This document shows positions 20,808 through 29,606 of a stretch of DNA of 64,000 bases, piece after piece. A program made the translations under genes and the position numbers. The stretch is taken from contig DXIQ01000070.1 of assembly GCA_019112785.1 (NCBI GenBank), forward strand, positions 1-64,000. The letters run 5' to 3'. Position 1 is the stretch's first letter. Each line of letters opens with the position of its first letter. This DNA comes from Candidatus Blautia stercorigallinarum (GTDB taxonomy: Bacteria > Bacillota > Clostridia > Lachnospirales > Lachnospiraceae). The notes below the pieces were generated by a model, which was not told the origin of the DNA, did no database searches, and saw nothing but the letters and a program-made list of their open reading frames with translations.

Positions 20808-21935
20808 TCAATTTAAAGCATCATATACTGTTTCTGTCAGTTCATGGATCTGGGGATAGACATATGCAGCGCTGGTAACATCATCTACCATAATGCAAAG
20901 GATAAAGTCTGTATTCTCTCCATATATGATCCCCGCATCATGCTGGACCTCTGTAGTCTCTCCTGTCTTATGGGCTACTTCTATGCCATCCGGAAGTCCT
21001 CCCGGAATTTTCAGGGTATTCTCCTGATTTAAAAGGAGATGGAGCATTTCTCCTGAGTCTTCCTGAGAACCGCAGGTTCCCCTGTAAATTTTTTCCAGAA
21101 GTTTCCCGCAGTCTTCTACTGATGTAACATTATCTCCCAGGCCATCCTTCACCGAACTGGAGGCCGCCGGGTGGAGGGTGGTATGTACCCCTGTATCCAC
21201 ATACCCGTTTTCCTGGAGATACTCATTAATAATACTGCAGCCTTCTGTAAAATCCCGGCTGGAAGACTGGAGCTTTACCAGCTCATTATATGCTTCATTG
21301 TCGGAAATCTCGATCATATTTTCCAGAAGCGTCTGTATCGTCTCCTTGGCACTGCTGCTGCTTCCCAGATAATCCGTCTCATTATCCAGGACCTGCTCCA
21401 TATTTTCATAAGTAGCGGCCATTGCAAAAAGTTTGATCAGACTGGCCGGATATATGCCTCTGTTATTAATGCTGAAGGAATTGTCATATTCCAGCTCCTT
21501 TACATAAACACTCCAGGATCCGTCATAATCCAAAACAGCATCTTCCAGATCTTCCTGAAGCTCCTCCATGGCCGTTCCCATCGCTTCTTCCGCCTGCTGC
21601 TCTGCCTGCTGCTGTTCCCTCTCTTCCTGTTCCTTCGCCGCTGCTGCAGCAGCCTGGGCGGCCGCTTCCCGGCGCTCTGCCCGGATCGTAACCCCTCCCC
21701 AGATCAGCAGGATCAGCAGAACAGCTGCAGCTGTCAGGATCCCCATCTGTCTGTAGACTTGTTTCTTTCTTCTTATTCTTTCCCGCTCTATTCTTTCCTG
21801 TTTTTTTCTTTCTGCTTCCCGTCTTTCAGCCTCTCTTCTCTGTCTTTCCCGGGACTGACGTCTTCGTTTTCTTTTCTCCTGATCCTCCATCTCTTTCTCC
21901 CCGTCCTTTTCCGGGATATTTCCCGGCTTTTCCAT
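20808..21935 (-). CDS. class-A beta-lactamase-like serine hydrolase, membrane anchored
   Basis: SxxK in YPASLIKLF, SDNEAYN, HKTGE; N-terminal Arg/Glu-rich segment followed by one TM. Confidence 0.8.
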   Translation of the reverse strand: MEKPGNIPEKDGEKEMEDQEKRKRRRQSRERQRREAERREAERKKQERIERERIRRKKQVYRQMGILTAAAVLLILLIWGGVTIRAERREAAAQAAAAAAKEQEEREQQQAEQQAEEAMGTAMEELQEDLEDAVLDYDGSWSVYVKELEYDNSFSINNRGIYPASLIKLFAMAATYENMEQVLDNETDYLGSSSSAKETIQTLLENMIEISDNEAYNELVKLQSSSRDFTEGCSIINEYLQENGYVDTGVHTTLHPAASSSVKDGLGDNVTSVEDCGKLLEKIYRGTCGSQEDSGEMLHLLLNQENTLKIPGGLPDGIEVAHKTGETTEVQHDAGIIYGENTDFILCIMVDDVTSAAYVYPQIHELTETVYDALN

Positions 21936-21942
21936 ATAACAA

Positions 21943-21982
21943 GAGCCTGCTGTTTAAAACATCTTTTAAACAAGCAGGTCTC
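21943..21982 (-). terminator. hairpin terminator after ABC ATPase gene
   Basis: gagcctgctgtttaaaa catct ttttaaacaagcaggtctc inverted repeat. Confidence 0.5.
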
Positions 21983-21990
21983 TTTTCGTT

Positions 21991-22794
21991 TTATGCCAGC
22001 ATCATCCGGTCATTTGCAAATTCTCCGCCGCTGACTTCTTCAAATTTAGCCAGCAGGTCGGATACATGAAGTTTTTTCTTTTCTTCTCCTGATACGTCAT
22101 AGATCACTCTGCCCTCATGCATCATGATCAGACGGTTGCCATGGGCAATGGCGTCTTTCATATTATGAGTGACCATCATAGCGGTAAGGTGATGTTCCTG
22201 GATGATCTTATCAGAAATCTCCAGGACCTTCGCCGCTGTCTTGGGATCCAGCGCCGCCGTATGTTCGTCCAGAAGGAGAAGCTTCGGCTTCTTCAGAGAA
22301 GCCATCAGCAGTGTAATGGCCTGTCTCTGTCCTCCGGAAAGGAGCCCTACCTTTGTGGTAAGCCGCTCTTCCAGCCCCAGATCCAGCTCTTTTAACTGTT
22401 CTTTATAGAATTCCCTCTCTTTTCGGGAAATCCCCCAGCGGAAACCTCTCCTTTCGCCTCTTCTGGCGGCGATGGCCATATTCTCCTCAATAGACATGGT
22501 AGCGGCGGTGCCGATCATAGGATCCTGAAAAACTCTTCCCAGATATACCGCTCTTTTATGTTCTGACAGTCTGGTAACATCTACCCCGTCTACAATGATC
22601 TTTCCCTGATCAATAGGCCAGACGCCGGCGATAGCGTTCAAGGTTGTAGACTTTCCTGCGCCGTTTCCGCCGATGATAGTAACAAAATCTCCGGGATCCA
22701 GGTTCAGATCCACCCCGTTTAATGCCACTTTTTCATTAATAGTCCCTATATTGAAAGTTTTATGAAGGTCTTTGATTTCCAGCATGTATCCCAT
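21991..22794 (-). CDS. ABC transporter ATP-binding protein (TrpZ-type)
   Basis: GGNGAGKST, LSGGQRQAITLLMA, LLLDEHTAALDP. Confidence 0.9.
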   Translation of the reverse strand: MGYMLEIKDLHKTFNIGTINEKVALNGVDLNLDPGDFVTIIGGNGAGKSTTLNAIAGVWPIDQGKIIVDGVDVTRLSEHKRAVYLGRVFQDPMIGTAATMSIEENMAIAARRGERRGFRWGISRKEREFYKEQLKELDLGLEERLTTKVGLLSGGQRQAITLLMASLKKPKLLLLDEHTAALDPKTAAKVLEISDKIIQEHHLTAMMVTHNMKDAIAHGNRLIMMHEGRVIYDVSGEEKKKLHVSDLLAKFEEVSGGEFANDRMMLA

Positions 22795-23738
22795 TATTTT
22801 GCCATCCTCCTTCTCACCATATATTTCCCTTTCAGATATGGAGCTGCCAGGAAGCAGGTCACCACTACCGCTGAGAACAGCTTCATATAATCAGAATCAA
22901 TTCCCAGCCACATAACCAGGGCGTAAGCTATATAGTATAAGATAGCTCCTACAAACACAGCCGCCAGGGTATAGGCAAAAGCAATTTTCTTCCCTGCGCA
23001 GAGCTTGCCGAAGATCACTTCACTGATGATCACGGCCGCCAGTCCGATAACAATGGCTCCACGGCCGGCATTTACATCTGCGGCTCCCTGATACTGGGCA
23101 TATACTCCTCCGCACAGACCTACCAGTCCGTTGGAGATCATCAGAGCGATGACCTTGCAGAAATTGGTATTGATACCCTGGGCGCTTGCCATCTGAGGAT
23201 TACATCCTGTAGCCCTGATAGAGGATCCCAGTTCTGTTCCAAAGAGCCAGTATACGATAGCTACAAGTACCAGGCAGGCCAGGATCAGACCGATAAAGAA
23301 AATATAATTATTATCTGCCGTCACATACCGGGCGGAAGCCACCAGCCCTTTCTGTCCGATCCCCATACTCTGATTCGCCTTTCCCATGATCCCCAGGTTC
23401 ACGGAATACAGGGAAATCTGAGTCAGGATACTGGCCAGGATACCGGGGATCCCCAGAGCTGTATGAAGGAAGCCGGTAACAAATCCCGCAGCCATTCCTG
23501 CGAGAAAAGCGAAGATCAGAGATAATGCAGGATGCATTCCTCCCTGGATCAGCATTACCGCCACAGCTCCTCCTGTAGCTAGAGAACCATCTACGGTCAG
23601 ATCTGCAAAGTCCAGGATCCGGAAGGTTATATATACTCCCAGAGCCATAATTCCCCAAATCAGTCCCTGGGCCACATTGCCCGGGAGAGACCGCACCAGA
23701 GCCATAGGATCCAGTGCCATCAGCATTGTCATTGTCAT
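22794..23738 (-). CDS. ABC transporter permease (TrpY-type)
   Basis: Polytopic; ITFRILDFADLTVDGSLATGGAVAV typical of this permease family. Confidence 0.88.
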   Translation of the reverse strand: MTMTMLMALDPMALVRSLPGNVAQGLIWGIMALGVYITFRILDFADLTVDGSLATGGAVAVMLIQGGMHPALSLIFAFLAGMAAGFVTGFLHTALGIPGILASILTQISLYSVNLGIMGKANQSMGIGQKGLVASARYVTADNNYIFFIGLILACLVLVAIVYWLFGTELGSSIRATGCNPQMASAQGINTNFCKVIALMISNGLVGLCGGVYAQYQGAADVNAGRGAIVIGLAAVIISEVIFGKLCAGKKIAFAYTLAAVFVGAILYYIAYALVMWLGIDSDYMKLFSAVVVTCFLAAPYLKGKYMVRRRMAK

Positions 23739-23815
23739 TTCTTTATTTCCTTTCTACTAATGTGTTTTCTTTCTATTTTATCAGCATGACTGATCTTTTT
23801 CAATACAGCAACAGG

Positions 23816-23856
23816 GCCGCCGCATTAAACCCTTCCATATTGTTTAATGCGGCGGC
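23816..23856. repeat. perfect 15-bp-stem hairpin in ABC operon intergenic region
   Basis: gccgccgcattaaac ccttccatatt gtttaatgcggcggc. Confidence 0.75.
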
Positions 23857-23929
23857 TCTCTGCCTGTTCCTTTTACAGGCTGTCATTACCTGGTACATAC
23901 ATATTTCTGTACCTTCCGGCATTTTAAGA

Positions 23930-24967
23930 TCACTCTGTTTCGATGGCTACATAATCATCCGGGATCTCAATGCCTAATTCTTCACAGATGGTAGGATTAT
24001 ACATTTTTGTTACTTCCGGAGCTGTCTGGATCTCCATAGTAGAGATATCTTCTCCCTCGACTAATACCTGATATGCCATCTCACCGGCTGTATAACCGAT
24101 ATCATAGTAGCTGATAGACAATGTAGCGATGCCGCAGCCTGCGCAGATTCCCTGCTCTCCTGCGATCACCGGAACTTTTGCCGGCATACAGATATTATTT
24201 ACGATCTGTGTATTGGACGCCATAGTATTGTCTGTAGGAATATAAAGGGCGTCACAGGTCTCGATAGCGCTGTTTACTACTGTCTGGATCTCATTAGAAT
24301 CCGCAGCAGTATATTCTTCATATGCGATTCCGTCTTCGTCCAAAGCTTCCTCGAAAAGCTGAGCCTGATACTGGGAGTTAGGCTCTGCGGAACAGTAGAG
24401 GATTCCCACTTTCTTAGTATCCGGCAGTAGTTCTACCAGCATATCCTCCTGCTGATCGATAGGTGCCAGGTCGCTGGTTCCGGATATGTTTACTCCTGTA
24501 GCTCCTGTCCAGTCATCGATTCCCAAAGCTGTGGCATAGTCTGTAATAGAGGTTCCCAGGATCGGGATATCCGCTGTAGCCTGAGCCGCAGTCTGCAGAG
24601 GCAGAGTAGCGTTTGCCAGGATCAGATCCACATCTGAAGATACAAAATTATTTATGATCGTAGAACACATGGCCTGCTCGCCCTGGGCGTTCTGCTCATC
24701 AAACTCTACATTTCCTTCTCCGAAAAGTTCTGTGCAGGCGTCTTTAAACCCCTGGGTAGCCTGATCCAGAGCCTCATGTTCCATCTGCTGACAGATGCCA
24801 ATGGTATAAGTCTGACCGCTGCTCTCTGATGATCCGGAAGAAGCACTCTCTTCTGTGCCGGTATCTGATCCGTTATCAGATGAAGATCCGGAATTTCCTC
24901 CGCAGGCAGCCATTGCCGCCGCCATTGCGGCCGCCATCATAATCGCCAATATTTTCTTTAACTTCAT
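23930..24967 (-). CDS. ABC transporter substrate-binding lipoprotein (ABC_sub_bind/TrpX-type)
   Basis: Lipobox MAAAMAACGG; YTIGICQQMEHEALDQATQGFKDA; VGILYCSAEPNSQYQ; ALYIPTDN. Confidence 0.9.
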   Translation of the reverse strand: MKLKKILAIMMAAAMAAAMAACGGNSGSSSDNGSDTGTEESASSGSSESSGQTYTIGICQQMEHEALDQATQGFKDACTELFGEGNVEFDEQNAQGEQAMCSTIINNFVSSDVDLILANATLPLQTAAQATADIPILGTSITDYATALGIDDWTGATGVNISGTSDLAPIDQQEDMLVELLPDTKKVGILYCSAEPNSQYQAQLFEEALDEDGIAYEEYTAADSNEIQTVVNSAIETCDALYIPTDNTMASNTQIVNNICMPAKVPVIAGEQGICAGCGIATLSISYYDIGYTAGEMAYQVLVEGEDISTMEIQTAPEVTKMYNPTICEELGIEIPDDYVAIETE

Positions 24968-25111
24968 TTTCCTTTCCTCCCTGCCGCTTTATCACCGAAA
25001 ACCGTTACGCTTTACTGTGACAAAGTTTTAATAGTGGTATTATACACCTCTGGCCCCCGGTTCGTCAACCTGATTTTCCCTTTTCCAGACAAAGAAACCC
25101 ATCTCATAAAA

Positions 25112-25161
25112 TTATCCCGCAGGGAACCAGGCCATGAAAACTCCTGGTCTCCGCGGGATAA
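25112..25161. terminator. hairpin terminator downstream of UroD-family gene
   Basis: ttatcccgcagggaaccagg ccatgaaaa ctcctggtctccgcgggataa. Confidence 0.55.
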
Positions 25162-25186
25162 ATCTCAAATATCCGTCGGATAGATC

Positions 25187-26197
25187 TTAAATTCCATAGA
25201 CTTCTTTATTATATTTTTCGATCTCGTCATCAATGATCGGATCTACATGGGGGTAAAGACAGCCCGGTCCGCCGTAGGTGATACACGGGATGTAATGTCC
25301 TCCGGGGCCGTACTGGGTGCAGGCTCTGCGCACCTCCTTGCGGATCTCTTCCTCTGTAGAATCTTCCCGGTCTACGATGGAAGCGTCAATACCACCCATG
25401 AGCGTCATCCTGCCGTCCAGCTGTTTCTGCAGCTTCACGATATCATTTTCCGGCAGAGTCCCCTGCCAGATGTCAACTCCCAGCTCTACCATATCTTCTA
25501 CGATAGGCTCCATGAAAGAATCTGCATGATGCATAACGATCACTCCATGGTCTTTCATGTATTTATAAGTTTTTTCGTACTGAGGCTTGATAAACTCTCT
25601 CCAGGTATCAGGACTTATAAAAAGAGAATTCTTAGATCCCCAGTCATCATGGGACAACATGATATCCGGTTTCAAATTATCTACGATCAGCTTCATATAC
25701 TGGAAACGGTACTCTCCGATAGCGTTGCACAGATCCAGCATATCTTCCGGCTCTAAAAGGAAATTCACCAGCATATCCTCAAATCCCATAAGGAAATGAA
25801 GTCTTTCAAATACACCGGTAGGCATGAACGCCATAAGGAGCTTGTCCTCGCCTCTGGCTGCTTTGGCCTGCTCAATAAACGGCTTCCACAGTTCCGGATC
25901 TGAGCAGTTTGCCTCCAGATCGGGCATTACCAGCTGTTCTCTCCACTCTGTAATGTCTTTGATCACTTTATTCTCCGCAGTTACATGGGGCATTGCCGCC
26001 ACCTGATTTTCCGGCCAGAGGATCTCTGTTCCAAAACGGTCCTTTAAAGGCTCCATACCTCTGTGGCGATTACCTCTGATGTATGTAGAAGCAGGACTTG
26101 GAGGAAAAAACACGGTTCCCTCAAACTGTTTCACCAGACGGTCAGGTTTTCCGTCTTTCTTGATTGTCTCCAAAAAATTTTCTTTAGCGCTTAACAT
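25187..26197 (-). CDS. uroporphyrinogen decarboxylase (UroD/MtaA-like) family protein
   Basis: HHADSFMEPIVEDMVELGVDIWQGTLPENDIVKLQKQLDGRMTLMGGID; strong RBS ggagg. Confidence 0.85.
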   Translation of the reverse strand: MLSAKENFLETIKKDGKPDRLVKQFEGTVFFPPSPASTYIRGNRHRGMEPLKDRFGTEILWPENQVAAMPHVTAENKVIKDITEWREQLVMPDLEANCSDPELWKPFIEQAKAARGEDKLLMAFMPTGVFERLHFLMGFEDMLVNFLLEPEDMLDLCNAIGEYRFQYMKLIVDNLKPDIMLSHDDWGSKNSLFISPDTWREFIKPQYEKTYKYMKDHGVIVMHHADSFMEPIVEDMVELGVDIWQGTLPENDIVKLQKQLDGRMTLMGGIDASIVDREDSTEEEIRKEVRRACTQYGPGGHYIPCITYGGPGCLYPHVDPIIDDEIEKYNKEVYGI

Positions 26198-26211
26198 TTC
26201 TTACATCCTCC

Positions 26212-26340
26212 TTATGCTCTGGCGTCAATTTCCGCCTGATATTTTTCTGCTTTTTCTTTTATAATCTTAAATCCGAAAATCAGAAGCAAAGCTCCCACTG
26301 AGCGAAAAATCGCAGGAACCAGCGCGAAAGCAATAGTCAT
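26212..26340 (-). CDS. 42-aa single-TM small membrane protein
   Basis: MTIAFALVPAIFRSVGALLLIFGFKIIKEKAEKYQAEIDARA; downstream of a strong promoter, upstream of UroD-family gene. Confidence 0.4.
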   Translation of the reverse strand: MTIAFALVPAIFRSVGALLLIFGFKIIKEKAEKYQAEIDARA

Positions 26341-26349
26341 TATATTTTG

Positions 26350-26404
26350 CCGAACACGTTCGGTTTTATCTAGTTTAGCAAAAATGTCCCGAATTGTCAA
26401 TTCG
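26350..26404 (-). promoter_or_regulatory. promoter with two inverted-repeat operators (probable TetR control region)
   Basis: Minus strand TTGACA (26395-26400) - 17 bp - TAAACT (26372-26377); palindromes CCGAACacGTTCGG (26350-26363) and CGAATTgtcAATTCG (26390-26404). Confidence 0.6.
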
Positions 26405-26570
26405 TCCTATGCATCATATCGTTAATTCCCACTTTTTTAACGATACTTTTTCTCTTTTTTTGTTTATTTTTTACATTTTATTTTTATCAGCTCTATTTTA
26501 TGATGTTGGCATAAACACAGACCGGACAAAACATATGAATGATTCGGTCCGGATAAAGGAGACAGACAAA

Positions 26571-27176
26571 ATGACTTTTTCAGCAGAAAAGAAAACAGAA
26601 GCCGGCAGCACGCGGCAAAGAATTTTATCGGCTGCCCTTATTATCATGAAAGCAAAAGGATATCAGGGCACTACCATCCGAGATATCTGTCAAAAAGTAG
26701 GAATCGCGCCATCTTCTTTTTATTCCCACTTTCATTCTAAATCTGATCTTCTCCGGGATATTTATGAGGAATCTGACCGGTATTTTTCCACAGAACTGCC
26801 CTCCCTTCTGGAAGGCAGAAGCTTTAAAAAACAACTGGAAATTTTTGTAAAGGCCTATGCCCGGCTGAACATAGAAACCGGTCTGGACACTATGAGGGTA
26901 CTGTTTAATCCGGAAAATGTATGGTTTTCCCAAAACCGTCCCATGCAGAAAACTCTTTTGAAAATCTTCCTGTCCGCCATAGAACAGAGACAGCTTCCAG
27001 AAGATACAGATCCTCTTTCTCTGGTCAAAGGCCTGTTTATTGTATTAAGGGGGACTTGTTATGACTGGTGTGTCTATAATGGAAAATATAATCTGGAAGA
27101 AGCCATGCTCAAACAGATGCGGTACTTTTTCTGGGGCGTACTGAACGAAAACGAAAAAGAAGAAAACCTTCCATAA
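26571..27176 (+). CDS. TetR/AcrR family transcriptional regulator
   Basis: TRQRILSAALIIMKAKGYQGTTIRDICQKVGIAPSSFYSHFHSKSDLL; RBS aaaggag before ATG 26571. Confidence 0.9.
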   Translation: MTFSAEKKTEAGSTRQRILSAALIIMKAKGYQGTTIRDICQKVGIAPSSFYSHFHSKSDLLRDIYEESDRYFSTELPSLLEGRSFKKQLEIFVKAYARLNIETGLDTMRVLFNPENVWFSQNRPMQKTLLKIFLSAIEQRQLPEDTDPLSLVKGLFIVLRGTCYDWCVYNGKYNLEEAMLKQMRYFFWGVLNENEKEENLP

Positions 27177-27195
27177 AAAAGCACACCCAAAAAAA

Positions 27196-27339
27196 GGCTG
27201 CCGCATTAAACATATGTCAGGAATATTTATAGATTTTATGCAAATTTGTCGAGCATAGCTTTGAGATCATAGGCTCAAAGGGTTGCAGACTGAGCAATAA
27301 AATGTATAAATATTCTCGATTTTGTTTAATACGACAGCC
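27196..27339. repeat. REP/MITE-like long inverted repeat with nested hairpin
   Basis: Arms GGCTGCCGCATTAAACATATGTCAGGAATATTTATAGATTTTATGCA / (RC) GGCTGTCGTATTAAACAAAATCGAGAATATTTATACATTTTATTGC; inner hairpin ctttgag...ctcaaag. Confidence 0.7.
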
Positions 27340-27362
27340 CCTGCAATATATTCTTAGGAGGA

Positions 27363-29387
27363 TCAAACGATCTCATCCAGCCAGATTCCCTGGACTGTCT
27401 GGATCTTTTCCAATTCTTTTTTCATTTCTTCCGGCATATCCGGCCACAGATCTGCCGTTTTTTCATAGCCGAAAAGCCAGGAGGCCAGATCTCCAACATC
27501 TGTTTTCAGGGTCCAGGTTCTCTGGGCTGCCTGCAGTTCCTGCCGGTCCTGAGACATTTCCAGGCTGCTGCCCTGTTCATCCAGGATCCAGAGATAGCTT
27601 CCTTCATTTTCCGGGATCAGCCTGTCCTCCACTTCCAGATTCAGGATAAGATTTCCGGGAGTTTTCAGAGAAAAAGCCGTCAAAAATTCCCGAAGAGCAG
27701 TGATCCTTGCCATGATCCCTGTTTTGCCTTCTTTTTTCTCATACAAGTCCCCCTTTATGTAAAGAAGCACCTGATTTTTCTTTTCCTTCCCTGTAAGTCC
27801 CTGAAGACCCAGGTCTTCTCCCTGATCTCCTTTCAGAAAATACAGTTCTCCGTCCTCGCTGCTCAGTTCCTGGCGGATCCGGCGGACATATGCTTCGTCC
27901 CGGCAGGTGTAGACCTGGCTATGCTCTGCCAGCCATTTTTCCATGATTTCCGCTGCCTTCCCGCAGTCTGTATCATTTTCCGATACTGGGATTTTTTCAA
28001 TGCTTTCTCCGGCTTCCTGCTTCAGGACCAGTTCCGGCTTTTTCCAGATAAACCGGAAATCAAAAGGCCGGTAGATAGCTTCCGCCGCAGGCATAAGAAA
28101 AGTAAAGGGCCTGCCTTCCAGGTTCATATCCCGAAGAGCCTTTGTCAATACTTCTCTCATATACCCTTTGCCTCTGTGGCTTTCTTCTGTGGCAACTGCA
28201 ACAATATAATCCACATCCCACAGCCTGTCTCCCATATGGACCTTATAAGGATTTCTGTGGAGCATGGAAATGATCTTTCCCTCTTCCCGCTTTGCCAGGA
28301 TCCGGTTGTCTTTTGTCTTCTCCTGATAATAATAGTCCAGATATCGGTCTGTATCTTCCGGAAAACAGGATTTCCACAGAGGAATGGTCTCTTTCTTTTC
28401 CTCCTGGGACAGATATTCCGGCAGATTCTCTGCGGCGGTATTCTCGATCTCCTCTGCCCACTTATAGGACTTCTGTCCGTCCAGAAGCTGCTCTACCAGA
28501 TATTTTCTGGCAAAATCCGCTGGATTATAAGACATTTTCGCTTTTCTCAGGCCTTCCAGCCCCATATCATCCTCCCGGTTCACCCACTGGACATCCGGAA
28601 ATTCATGAAGCAGGAACATCTGGTTGATGGCCTGGTAAAGCCCCGGGATCTCCGGGTTTGCTTTTTCAATATGGATCACAGCCATATCCTCGATCTTGTT
28701 ATAGCTTCCTACTGAAAAAGCCTCCAGCCGGCCGTCCACATAAATGCCTCCCATATGGATATTCAGCTCGCAGCAGTTTCGCAGGATATCGTGGATTCCC
28801 CGAACCTCATAGTCCAAGTGTTCTTCCTGATCCTCTCCTTTCTGGATCCTCCACCGATCCAGGAATTTCCACATATCATCCTTATCATCACAGCCCAGAG
28901 TCCTGTACTCAAATCTTCCTTCATACTGACGCAGGAACAGATTCAGTCTGTTCTTTTTCTTGTGGAGCTTTTTCCCGGAAAGTTTCCGGAGAGATTCTCC
29001 CAGATAAAGATAATCCCTGGAATCTTCCTGCTCCTTTATAAAATATTGATCTTCCGGAAGGTCCAGATATTTTACCGCGTATTCATCTGCCAGATTGATC
29101 ACAAGAGGGTAACCCAGCTCCTCATTAAAATACTGCTGGATAGCCTGAAAAGCATCGGGAAGATCCTCCTCTTTACAAAGAGGCATGGCAGAAAAACATT
29201 TCCCATTATATTCCATCAGCCAGAGCAGGGCTTTCTCTTCCCATATGGCATAACGGACATTATAGAATTCCTTCCAGATAAAACTTTCCAGAAAAACACT
29301 GTCACAGGTGTTGTTTTTACGCATGTTATAGTAGGGCAGCATCACAGGACTGTCTTCCACTGTGATTTCCTTAAATTCCAAGTTCAC
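27363..29387 (-). CDS. DUF2156 (LPG synthase C-terminal-like) - GNAT fusion protein
   Basis: N-terminal half DUF2156-like (FKEITVEDSPVMLPYYNMRKNNTCDSVFLESFIWKEFYNVRYA...); C-terminal half Eis-like GNAT (VATEESHRGKGYMREVLTKALRDM). Confidence 0.75.
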   Translation of the reverse strand: MNLEFKEITVEDSPVMLPYYNMRKNNTCDSVFLESFIWKEFYNVRYAIWEEKALLWLMEYNGKCFSAMPLCKEEDLPDAFQAIQQYFNEELGYPLVINLADEYAVKYLDLPEDQYFIKEQEDSRDYLYLGESLRKLSGKKLHKKKNRLNLFLRQYEGRFEYRTLGCDDKDDMWKFLDRWRIQKGEDQEEHLDYEVRGIHDILRNCCELNIHMGGIYVDGRLEAFSVGSYNKIEDMAVIHIEKANPEIPGLYQAINQMFLLHEFPDVQWVNREDDMGLEGLRKAKMSYNPADFARKYLVEQLLDGQKSYKWAEEIENTAAENLPEYLSQEEKKETIPLWKSCFPEDTDRYLDYYYQEKTKDNRILAKREEGKIISMLHRNPYKVHMGDRLWDVDYIVAVATEESHRGKGYMREVLTKALRDMNLEGRPFTFLMPAAEAIYRPFDFRFIWKKPELVLKQEAGESIEKIPVSENDTDCGKAAEIMEKWLAEHSQVYTCRDEAYVRRIRQELSSEDGELYFLKGDQGEDLGLQGLTGKEKKNQVLLYIKGDLYEKKEGKTGIMARITALREFLTAFSLKTPGNLILNLEVEDRLIPENEGSYLWILDEQGSSLEMSQDRQELQAAQRTWTLKTDVGDLASWLFGYEKTADLWPDMPEEMKKELEKIQTVQGIWLDEIV

Positions 29388-29512
29388 GATTTTTTTCTCC
29401 TTAAATTTCTTATTTTATCTGATTTTCGGTCATCCTGATATTCAGGTATCTCTGAAGGAAACTGAAATCCGACCAATTTTGTCCATATTATACCATATTC
29501 AGGGCATTTTTC

Positions 29513-29553
29513 AAGGCGCTGCCGCATTCGTCTGATCAATGCGTCAGCGCCTT
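29513..29553 (-). terminator. hairpin terminator downstream of hppA
   Basis: aaggcgctgccgcatt cgtctgatc aatgcgtcagcgcctt, 16-bp stem with one mismatch. Confidence 0.6.
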
Positions 29554-29606
29554 TCTTCCTTTCTCTTCGGCCGCAGACAAAAGGCTAAAGCTTTTCCCGC
29601 GTTATG

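Noticed and set aside
21568-21756. Ala-rich 62-aa plus ORF
   Set aside because: Antisense of Gln/Glu/Ala-rich linker codons of the serine hydrolase; no independent support.
21171-22034. 287-aa plus-strand ORF, Phe/Leu/Ser rich
   Set aside because: Antisense of the serine hydrolase's charged coiled segment; composition explained by the opposite strand.
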